A stretch of 44,577 nucleotides of DNA. Origin: an uncultured Eubacterium sp. GTDB taxonomy: Bacteria; Bacillota_A; Clostridia; Lachnospirales; Lachnospiraceae. The DNA lies in the NCBI GenBank assembly GCA_948759685.1, contig CAQBGY010000002.1, positions 1-44,577 of the forward strand, written 5' to 3'. Of the stretch, positions 27,917-35,700 are shown in pieces. The notes beneath the pieces were generated by a model. That model had not been told where the DNA came from, made no database searches, and saw nothing but the letters and a program-made list of their open reading frames with translations. Position 1 is the first letter of the stretch; each line of letters opens with the position of its first letter. A program made the translations under genes and the position numbers.

Positions 27917-29320
27917 TTACCTTGCCCTCCCTTTCTTCTGTTCAGGCTGTTCCTTTATACCCTGTACCAGTTCCTTTACCGCCCCGTCAATATCCCCCTT
28001 TGACTGTAGACTCTGAATTAACTGTTCTGCAAGCATCTGTGCCATATGCTCTATCTGTTCTGCATACTTTGTCCTGTCAAACATGGCATCCAGTATCTTT
28101 TCGTCTGCACATAACTCCTCGTAGCGGCTGTGCTGGAACACAAAATCCGATAAATTATCCGAATTGTCCATAGATGATTTTGCATCCTGCAAAAGCTCAT
28201 AATTCCACTCTGTCACAGAATCTACAAGATCATCTATAGTTGTTTCTTCCCATACTGTCCTGTCTGTTTCTGCACACAGATCCCCACGGCAGAGCTGCCC
28301 GTCCTTTTGACCGACTACATAACCATGACCGTCCATATAGCCGCAGATCAGATTTGCTTCTTTCTCATTCATTTGAAAAGATATGCCTTTTTCTTCCATG
28401 AACTTTATAAGTTCTGCCCCTGTCGGTATTGCTTCATATCCTTCTGCATCACGCTGTCTGCCCTGTACCTGTGCAAGATACATCTGCTCGCCTGTATATC
28501 CGAAATCCTCATAACCGAATTGCAGTGCTTTTTCTTCCCCCAGTTCCAGTTCTTCCGCAAGAACTACAGCACCAAAGTAATTTACCCTGACGCTTTCCTC
28601 CACGGACACTGGAAAACCGTCGTCATCACCATACCGCAGCTCATAACAGTGCATCCCCTCCGGCACTGTTTCCTTATCCACACGCAGCTCCGTGAAATAC
28701 CCTTTCCTGCCCAACAGGTCTACTTCCTCAAGCACCTCTTTCTGAACGTCAATGACTTCCATATCTGTCATTCCCCCTGTCTCCCTGATTTCTTCCTGAA
28801 TGGGGAATCCATAAACCGCAGCGATTTCATCCCCAAGCCTCCGTGTCACATTTTCAATATCCGCATAACTGGCTGTCCCTTCGTACAGCTTGTTCTGAAG
28901 CCTTTCCACTTTCCAGTCCGGCACATGTTCCCTTACTGCCCTGTAAAGGTAATGGTTTCTTCCATCATGGTGTATGGCAGTGGAACGCAGATCGCCCTGC
29001 CTGTCCACATACCATTCCACATCTTCAAACCCACTGTCAAGGCAGTTACTGATGTTGCCGCTGTCAATCATCCGGTATCCGCTTTTCCTGCCGTTCCATA
29101 ATCCCAAATCTGCACAGACGAGGATTGGCGTGGAAAGCTGCACATCAAGGTTCATCCTCTCATCATCCAGATACCCGTCATTCAGTTCACGCATGAGGTC
29201 ATAATACTCATTCTCTGTCCTGTCCGGGTATTCCTCTTCCAGAAACTCCCGCCAGTCCTCAATGTCGAGATTAAGATTGCTCCAAATAATGCGCTTCTCC
29301 TCTTCCTGTATCTGCTCCAT
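27917..29320 (-). CDS. Large acidic ICE protein with an LPD28-like domain (467 aa)
   Basis: This strongly acidic protein has a middle section, about 205-255 (LRVDKETVPEGMHCYELRY, then VRVNYFGAVVLAEELEL), resembling the LPD28 domain of large polyvalent proteins in mobile elements. The N-terminal part contains ILVCADLGLWNGRKSGYRMI, a motif I associate with ICE proteins of this class. The acidic composition recalls DNA mimics that block restriction enzymes, but no ArdA-type fold can be shown. GAGGAGG lies upstream of its ATG. It is the first gene downstream of the oriT-like noncoding region and precedes MobC. Confidence 0.7.
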   Translation of the reverse strand: MEQIQEEEKRIIWSNLNLDIEDWREFLEEEYPDRTENEYYDLMRELNDGYLDDERMNLDVQLSTPILVCADLGLWNGRKSGYRMIDSGNISNCLDSGFEDVEWYVDRQGDLRSTAIHHDGRNHYLYRAVREHVPDWKVERLQNKLYEGTASYADIENVTRRLGDEIAAVYGFPIQEEIRETGGMTDMEVIDVQKEVLEEVDLLGRKGYFTELRVDKETVPEGMHCYELRYGDDDGFPVSVEESVRVNYFGAVVLAEELELGEEKALQFGYEDFGYTGEQMYLAQVQGRQRDAEGYEAIPTGAELIKFMEEKGISFQMNEKEANLICGYMDGHGYVVGQKDGQLCRGDLCAETDRTVWEETTIDDLVDSVTEWNYELLQDAKSSMDNSDNLSDFVFQHSRYEELCADEKILDAMFDRTKYAEQIEHMAQMLAEQLIQSLQSKGDIDGAVKELVQGIKEQPEQKKGRAR

Positions 29321-29441
29321 TTTCCACCTCCTCTACCTTCTTTTCCGCACCCATGCCCCAGAAATCCGCAGTCTGTATCAGGTGACACATCCGTTTTTCC
29401 CTTATCCGTATGATACAAAACCACTGTTTCCCGCCCCAGTC

Positions 29442-29513
29442 CAAATTCCGATAGGAATTTGCCAGATACGCATGAGAGACGCCTCATGCCTCTGGTTAGG
29501 GGACTGCCCCTAA
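29442..29513. other. Candidate oriT: three consecutive inverted repeats
   Basis: In a noncoding gap of about 430 bp, three perfect inverted repeats lie in a row: CAAATTCC/GGAATTTG with loop GATA (29442-29461), GCATGAG/CTCATGC with loop AGACGC (29470-29489) and TTAGGGG/CCCCTAA with loop ACTG (29496-29513). Clusters of inverted repeats next to mobC-relaxase genes are typical of oriT regions. No known nick consensus was recognised. GGGGACTGCCCCTAA of the third repeat also occurs at 20485-20499. Confidence 0.5.
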
Positions 29514-29570
29514 AACCCCGCTGATACATATAGTGAACTTAAAATATGATATGATATTTCTATTTTGATT

Positions 29571-29746
29571 TCACTTTTTGCAATCATTTTGCTGTTCTGA
29601 TAGCACTTTTTAAGTTCTTTTTTCCGGGAACTTCCACGCCAGTCCTTCCGCCCTTTTTCAGTGATTGTGCTTTTTGCAATCATTTTTGCAGAATGATTGT
29701 GCTTTTTCAGTTCTTTTTTGGAAAATGAACTCACTTTTTGCAATCA
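29571..29746. repeat. Repeat array with a 32-bp phase upstream of the oriT-like repeats
   Basis: The motif YCACTTTTTGCAATCA or a close variant begins at 29571, 29667 and 29731. A related motif, GYRCTTTTT(A/C)AGTTCTTTTTT, begins at 29603 and 29699. All five starts fall on one 32-bp register; the expected position 29635 lacks a clear copy. The spacing is about three helical turns. The array lies between the primase stop codon and the oriT-like hairpins, so it is a good candidate binding site for a relaxosome or replication protein. An apparent 77-codon frame over it has no ribosome binding site and is judged not real. Confidence 0.7.
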
Positions 29747-29749
29747 ACC

Positions 29750-30742
29750 CTACCGTGCCATTTCCCGTTTTGGCGTGGCTGCACACAGGCATTTTTTCGC
29801 TTCCTGAAGCCACTGGTTATAGTCCTTGAAAGGCTTTGGCGGCGGACAGTCCTCCACCTCATAATCCAGCCCGTAGTATTTTTCCATGAGTGCATCTGCC
29901 GCTTTCCTGCCCGGTCCGTCATTGTCCAGACAGAAAGAAATCTTCCTGACTTTCGGGTGTTCCTCTAGGAATGTGGCAAGCGGAGCGTCGGAAAGCATCC
30001 CAAGAGCCACCTTGTTTGTCTCATAATCCCCACGGATCTCCACATAGCTCATCAGGTCTATCGGTGCTTCAAATACCATGACTTCATCGCTTTTTCCATA
30101 CCAGATATTAAACCCGTAATTCTTGTCATTGCCCGCCACATCGCACTTGAACGGTTTCCCTTCCCGGTCAAACACTCCCCTCATGCTTGCAAAGCGTGTT
30201 TTGCCCTGCACATCGTTCCCTTTAAAGACAATGTTGTGATGACTGCGCTCTTCATAAATCAATCCGCAGCTTACAAAATAATCCACTGTATGCCTGTCAA
30301 GCGCCCTGTCCCCTGTCAGATACGAATACAGATAGTCATTGTTCTTTGCACGGGCGGGGAGTACAAACGGCTTTTTCTTTTCTTCCGTGGAATGCTTTCC
30401 TTCCATTTTTTCCACATACACATTGGCACTCTTTTTTTCCCAGTCCCCATCCCTCCGGTATCCGGAAAAATCAAGCAGCCAGAAAACAGCATCTTTGACT
30501 TCCATTCCTGCAAAGACACGCAGGAAATCTATCTGCGAGCCGCCGTTGTTTCCCCTTTCATGTTCCCTTGACCACCGGAACCAGTTCGTGCGGTTGTAAA
30601 TCCGTATCGAATCCATTTCTTTCAGGGTGTGGTATCTGCCTATCTTTTTCACGGTGTAGCCGAGGCTTGCCGCTACTGCCGTTAAGTCAACGCTCTTTGC
30701 AAGCGCAAGTTCCTCTGCCGTAAAACTTCTCCTTTCTTCCAT
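29750..30742 (-). CDS. Toprim-domain DNA primase-like protein (DUF3991/Toprim_2 type)
   Basis: ATG at 30742 is chosen because AAGGTG lies 5 nt upstream, inside the end of the RadC-like gene. The first 110 residues of this 330-residue protein resemble the CHC2/DUF3991 primase N-domain (VDLTAVAASLGYTVKKIGRY, then GGSQIDFLRVFAGM). A Toprim domain follows: VMVFEAPIDLMSY supplies the acidic residue and KISFCLDNDGPGRKAADAL the DxD motif (D-N-D here). Such proteins prime the complementary strand in the recipient or copy the circular form. The usual zinc-finger cysteines are not visible in the N-domain. Confidence 0.82.
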   Translation of the reverse strand: MEERRSFTAEELALAKSVDLTAVAASLGYTVKKIGRYHTLKEMDSIRIYNRTNWFRWSREHERGNNGGSQIDFLRVFAGMEVKDAVFWLLDFSGYRRDGDWEKKSANVYVEKMEGKHSTEEKKKPFVLPARAKNNDYLYSYLTGDRALDRHTVDYFVSCGLIYEERSHHNIVFKGNDVQGKTRFASMRGVFDREGKPFKCDVAGNDKNYGFNIWYGKSDEVMVFEAPIDLMSYVEIRGDYETNKVALGMLSDAPLATFLEEHPKVRKISFCLDNDGPGRKAADALMEKYYGLDYEVEDCPPPKPFKDYNQWLQEAKKCLCAATPKREMAR

Positions 30743-30746
30743 CGCC

Positions 30747-31295
30747 TCACCTTGCTTTCCCTTTTTCTGCCACCATTGCCGTTTTCCCAAAATCCAGTTC
30801 ATTATAATCCGCAGTAAAAGAAAATGAGGGATACTGTAACAGCTTTTTTTCACTGAAACTAAAATACTGGCTGTTGTCTCCGCCTACAATCACATGGTCA
30901 GCAAGCCTTATCCCCATAAGTTCCGTCAATTCTAAAATCCTGTGTGTTATTAAAACGTCCTGTCTGGAAGGCACAAGCTCACCGCTTGGGTGGTTATGCA
31001 CCATGATCATCCCCGCTGCATTGGATAAAATGCTTGACTTAAAAAACTCCCTCGGTTCTGCAATGGTCTGGTTAATTGCGCCTATGCTCACAATGTTACA
31101 GTTAATAGGGGTTCCGTCTGATTTCAGGTTGATGACACACACCACCTCCCTGTCCATTTCACACAGAAAATCCCCCACTACCTTTACGGCATCTTGCGGG
31201 CTTGTGATCTTATGGTCTGAAAACAGGGGCGCATCCTTTACCAGCCTTACCGATACGACTTCCAGTTTAAAGGGTTCCTGTTCCTGCACCTGCAT
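30747..31295 (-). CDS. RadC-like JAB/MPN-domain protein
   Basis: This 182-residue protein carries the JAMM metal motif in MIMVHNHPSGELVPSRQD, preceded by REFFKSSILSNAAG and followed by LADHVIVGG, as in RadC-type proteins carried by plasmids and ICEs. The biochemical role of the family is unsettled. ATG at 31295 is preferred because GGGAGGGG lies 9 nt before it. Its start overlaps the end of the 44-residue frame upstream by 29 nt, and its end touches the primase gene. The N-terminal helix-hairpin-helix of chromosomal RadC is absent, as usual for mobile-element versions. Confidence 0.88.
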   Translation of the reverse strand: MQVQEQEPFKLEVVSVRLVKDAPLFSDHKITSPQDAVKVVGDFLCEMDREVVCVINLKSDGTPINCNIVSIGAINQTIAEPREFFKSSILSNAAGMIMVHNHPSGELVPSRQDVLITHRILELTELMGIRLADHVIVGGDNSQYFSFSEKKLLQYPSFSFTADYNELDFGKTAMVAEKGKAR

Positions 31296-31401
31296 TTGTT
31301 TTCTCCCCTCCCGGCTCAATACGGATAATAAATTCCCCCTCCTGCCGCTGCACCAGTTCCAAAAGCTCCTTTACTGTCAGTTCTTTTGCTATTTCTTCCA
31401 T
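31267..31401 (-). CDS. Small protein (44 aa) overlapping the RadC-like gene
   Basis: This short frame encodes MEEIAKELTVKELLELVQRQ followed by EGEFIIRIEPGGE and a Gly/Thr-rich end. AGGAGG is 11 nt before the ATG, slightly long but usable. The pattern of a helix and then a strand ending in EPGGE resembles small proteins found in ICE maintenance regions, though I cannot name a family. It overlaps the start of the RadC-like gene by 29 nt in another frame. Confidence 0.5.
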   Translation of the reverse strand: MEEIAKELTVKELLELVQRQEGEFIIRIEPGGEKTNAGAGTGTL

Positions 31402-31416
31402 ATAACAGCAATCCTC

Positions 31417-32409
31417 CTATCTGGACTGTTTCGCTTCATAGACAATCCCCTGTTCTGCCACAACTCCGTCAAGTCTCTTGTTTGGCGTGTCGGTGGCAAG
31501 CGTGATTTTCCGCAGGTCTTTGTCATAGTGGTACACCTGATTGGAAAGCCGCTCTTCCAGTGACACCTGATCCATGTTTATCTCTGCAACCATCTGTGCA
31601 AGTTCTTCCGGTTCTCCCATTTCCACAGACACGGCAATCACTTCGTGTACGGAAGATGGCAGGATATACAGGTCTGTCCCCACACTCTCTGCCAGATTGT
31701 GCAGCTTATCCTCATAAAGCATGGAAACCGCACCGTCTATCTTTCTTTCATTTGAAATAACCCACATGGTCCTTTCCGGCTCCTGCTCCCCGATCATCAG
31801 GTCTGCCAGTTCTTTCGGCATACCGTCAGCCACAAACATATCCCTCATGACTTCATTCATAGTCTGCACCACGGGAGGCAGTATTCGTCTGGTGTTTTCC
31901 GCAGCAGCCTTAAATAACTGTTCTTCATCCATCCCCAGTTCCTTTGCCAGTCCATTGTGGACTACCACGCTTGCAATGCCTTTGTCCTCCACGTTTACCA
32001 CCCATCGGTAAATAATGGATAAATCCTGAAACTCCCTGTGCGGCATTTCTTTCAGCATATCCTCATTCTGCACGGTATTCACAAGCTGGAATATGATATT
32101 GTCCTTTGCCGTGCGCAAATCCAGCGGCGGGACTGGTTCCTCCTTAAACACCCTGTCCAATGCATCTGCTGCATTCTGCAAGGATTCCTGCAAGTCCCCC
32201 GTCCTTAAATATTCTTCATAAATGTCATTGATATATATGGTGGGGGAAATCATGCGCTCACTGTCCGGCAGCAGCAGGCTCAGCCCGTCCAGTTTACGGT
32301 TGACCTTTTCCACTGACGCAACCTTTACCTCCATGCCCTGATAGTCTTTTGGCATATAGGATAAAAATTTCTCTGTTACCACATCTTTAAAAATCTCATA
32401 ATCCATCAT
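31417..32409 (-). CDS. DUF5688-like protein (330 aa)
   Basis: The protein fits the DUF5688 family of Clostridia: an N-terminal MMDYEIFKDVVTEKFLSYMP, a core with SPTIYINDIYEEYLRTGDL and later RWVVNVEDKGIASVVVHNG, then a C-terminal YILPSSVHEVIAV region. The function is unknown. ATG at 32409 overlaps the stop codon of the XRE gene (TAATG) and has AAAGGAGGAG upstream, so the two are translationally coupled. This suggests that the XRE protein and DUF5688 work in one regulatory or maintenance unit. Confidence 0.72.
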   Translation of the reverse strand: MMDYEIFKDVVTEKFLSYMPKDYQGMEVKVASVEKVNRKLDGLSLLLPDSERMISPTIYINDIYEEYLRTGDLQESLQNAADALDRVFKEEPVPPLDLRTAKDNIIFQLVNTVQNEDMLKEMPHREFQDLSIIYRWVVNVEDKGIASVVVHNGLAKELGMDEEQLFKAAAENTRRILPPVVQTMNEVMRDMFVADGMPKELADLMIGEQEPERTMWVISNERKIDGAVSMLYEDKLHNLAESVGTDLYILPSSVHEVIAVSVEMGEPEELAQMVAEINMDQVSLEERLSNQVYHYDKDLRKITLATDTPNKRLDGVVAEQGIVYEAKQSR

Positions 32410-32693
32410 TAAATCCTCTCCTCCTTTCCTGCCCTCCTGTATTCCTGCAACTGTTCCAGCCTGAAACTTTTGCATTTCATACATTCCGATGCGGTGCAGC
32501 ATAAAGCGTCCACAGGCACATCAAGAGCCTCTGCAATCTTTTCAAGGGTATCTGCCTTTGGAACCCTTGCACCGCTCTGGTACTGTGCCATGCGCACATC
32601 CCCGCAGTTTAAGAAGCCTGCTTTCTCACCAAGTTCCTTTAAGGTCATTCCTTTCTGCTTTCGGTAAAACCGTATCCTTTCCCCTGTTGTCAT
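32409..32693 (-). CDS. XRE-family regulator with a C-terminal cysteine cluster (94 aa)
   Basis: Residues about 4-60 form a helix-turn-helix: RIRFYRKQKGMTLKELGEKA, then PKADTLEKIAEALDVPVDAL. The tail contains four cysteines in LCCTASECMKCKSF, an arrangement that could bind metal or sense redox state (inference). The recognition helix region carries an unusual insertion, FLNCGDVRMAQYQSG. ATG at 32693 has AAGGAGG 4 nt upstream. It follows the terminator of the adhesin gene by 21 nt and is coupled to the DUF5688 gene. Confidence 0.82.
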   Translation of the reverse strand: MTTGERIRFYRKQKGMTLKELGEKAGFLNCGDVRMAQYQSGARVPKADTLEKIAEALDVPVDALCCTASECMKCKSFRLEQLQEYRRAGKEERI

Positions 32694-32714
32694 GTGTCCT
32701 CCTTTCCATGCTGC

Positions 32715-32759
32715 AAAAAAGGCGGGACACATAAGCCGATCCTGCTTACATGCCCCGCC
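32715..32759 (-). terminator. Strong intrinsic terminator after the adhesin gene
   Basis: On the minus strand a 16-bp stem (GGCGGGGCATGTAAGC with GCTTATGTGTCCCGCC, three wobbles) and a 7-nt loop are followed by TTTTTT. It lies about 30 nt after the stop codon of the LPXTG gene and 21 nt before the ATG of the XRE gene. This is the most stable terminator in the window. Confidence 0.85.
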
Positions 32760-32787
32760 GGGTTCATGCACTGTTGTTATTCATTAC

Positions 32788-35700
32788 TTACGCTTCTGCG
32801 CCATCTTTTTTCTTCTTCCAGAAGATGATGCCGAGTCCGGCAGCAACAGCCGCAAGCCCGAACCCTGCAAATACCCACGGGTTCATGTTGTCCCCGGTCT
32901 GCGGGAGCTTCGGTTCCGTAGGCTTGTTTGTCACTTCAAGGGTGTACTCTGCCACTCTCGTTTTTCCGTCCTTGTATTCAAACTTCACTTCCTTCGGCGT
33001 GGAATCAAGGAGATACCCTTTCGGCGCTTCCACTTCCACTACGGTATAAGTGACTGCCTCCTCATACTTGCCGTCCTTAAATGCTGCAATCGGAAGTTCG
33101 CCGCTTTCAGCATGACCATCCTTGTCCGTTGTAAGCGTCCCGATCACTTTCCCGTCCTTGTCACGGATTTCAAATTTTGCGCCTGCAAGCGCCTTTCCGT
33201 CCTCTGATTTCTTGCTGATGATGATTTTTCCAACTGCTGCTTCGTCCTTCATTGCCACTTTTTGGATTTCATCAGTCTCCTTTACCTCAAACTCAATATC
33301 CTGTGCAATGACATACCCGAATGGCGCTGTTTCTTCACGGAGGGTATATTTTCCGGCAGGCAGCTTTTCAATCATGTGCGGCTCTTTGCCGGAAGTCCAC
33401 TTCTCAACCAAGTTGCCGTCTGCATCAATGACGGAAAGCACAGCGCCTTCAAGCTCATTGTCGCCTGTGATGTCAGTCTTTGAAATCTGCACTTTGATCG
33501 GCTTGTTTTCAAATTCTGCCTCAAATTCGATTACTTCCTTATCATCGCCCTGATATGACGCATCCACATCAAATACCTTGTCGGATTTTACATATCCCTT
33601 TGGCGCTGTCAGCTCCTGCACATAATACTTTCCAAGAGGGAGGTCAGACACAAATGTCAGTTTCCCGTCCTTCCCGGTCACGCCACGCTCAATTTCAGTT
33701 CCGGCTTTTACAACAACTTTGCCGTCCTTATTCACAATGTCCTCTTTTGCAAACAGACCAAATACTGCTCCTTCAAGAACATTCTTTGTGCCTGCCTCTT
33801 TCTTTACCACGGTGATCTGCACTTTCTGTCTCTCATTGCTGATGTTCATTCCGGCATAGACCACTCTGGTATCCTGATCGATATAGGAAAGGTCCGCTTC
33901 GATTGGCGTATCGTCCAGAACAAATCCTTCCAGTGTCTTTGTTTCCACAAGGTAATACTTCCCAAGCGGCAGACTGTCAATATTTGCATAGCCTTTCTCG
34001 TCAGTAGTGATAGCTGCTACAAGTTCGTCTGCCTCATAATATACGGTGTCAAGACCGTCCGGGCTTACAATGTCCTCCGCTGCATAGACTTCAAATTCAA
34101 CACCTGCAAGGCTGTCCTTGAAATAGTTGAATATAAAATCATACCAGTGTCCTTTCATAAGGGTAGTGTCCGTTACAAATTCGCCGTCCTTGTTGATGAT
34201 GATTGCGCCTGTCGGAACCTCGTCTTTCATGACTGCGCTCTGAATGTCAGCGGTATCTTCCACTGCAAACTGGATTTCCTCTGCTTTCAGATATCCGTAA
34301 GGTGCAAATTCCTCACGGAGTGTATAAGTCTCCCCTGCGGCAAGTCTCTTGATCACATGAGCCTCATCTGCCACAGAAGTCCATCTGTCAACCACGTTGC
34401 CGTCCTTGTCAATGACTGTAAGCAGTGCGCCGGAAAGCTCTGCGCCGCTTGCGATGTCCTCCTTTGTAAATTCAAAGGTTGTAGGTTCATTCAGAAATTC
34501 GCTGCTGTACGCTGCAACTGCTTCATGCTGTCCCTGATACTCTGTCTCAAAAGTAATGACTTCCTCACTGGAAACATAGCCTTTGGGCGCTTCTATTTCC
34601 TTTGCCTCATAAACTGCAAACGGGTAATCTTTTTTGAAAGTGATTCTGCCATTTTCGTCAGAGACAGCGGTTTCAAGAAGTGTGCCTGCTTCAATGATTA
34701 TTTCCCCACTGGAATTTTCAATATCCTCTGCCGCATACAGACCGAACACTGCACCTGCAACTGGTGTATCTTCTTCTGCATCTTTCTTAATGACTGACAT
34801 ATCCAGTTTCTGTCTGTCATTGGTGAATGTCACGCTTTCATGGATTACCGGGGTTTTATCATCCACATAAACGAATGTCACGATCTGTTCTTCCCCGTTC
34901 AGCACATATCCATAAGGCGCTTCTGTTTCCACAACACGGTACTGTCCGAGCGGAAGTCCTGAAATGCTGGCTTTCCCATCTTCCCCGGTGGTAAGCGTTC
35001 CTACAAGATCGCCTTTTCTGTAATACTTTGTCCTGTTGCCATCCTCGTCTGTCTGCATGTCAGCAGTATAAATGTCCTCTGCGGCATAGACCTCAAATTT
35101 TGCCCCTGCAAGGGAACCTTCCTTATAAACAAACTCCTTTTCTTCGGAATCCGCAAACAAGCCGCCCTTGTAGCCGTCAAGGATTTCGCCTTTCTTCTCC
35201 ACGGTCAGTTCCCCGGTAACGGGTTCGTCCTCATATTCCACCGTGATGATTGCATCATAGGTGTCGGGATCAGTCTCATAGAACGTATCGGAATCAACCG
35301 ACACTTCCACATAATCTGTGTTCAGCACATATCCGAAAGGCGCTGCCACTTCCTCAATGCGGTAATTTCCAATCTTCAATGTGTCAGGCAGGATTAAGTC
35401 GCCGTCGCTGTCCGTGAAGAAAGAAGTGTGCGTAACCTTTGACGGATAAGTTGTGACCATCTTGACATATTCATTTTTGTCAAGGTTGAAAATCTTGAAC
35501 TCTGTATTCGGGATAAGGACTGTCTGCTTTGTGTCAGCGTCCTTCTTGATCACACGCAGCTTTGCAGTAAATTCACGGTCAATGAATACACGCCAAACTA
35601 AAGGCTCTGTCGGGTGGTTCTCCACAATCCTCACTTCAAAAGGTCTTACTGGCTGCATGTTGTGTGGAGTGACTGTTTCTATCACTACATAAGTCCCGTA

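Noticed and set aside
29510..29743. Minus-strand 77-codon frame with repeated KKELKK and MIAKS motifs
   Set aside because: The repeats are at the DNA level with a 32-bp period, the frame starts with TTG without a ribosome binding site, and the region lies between oriT-like hairpins and the primase stop codon.
29571..29746. CRISPR-like array
   Set aside because: The 32-bp register superficially resembles CRISPR, but there are no distinct spacers of constant length, the units alternate between two motifs, and no cas genes are present.
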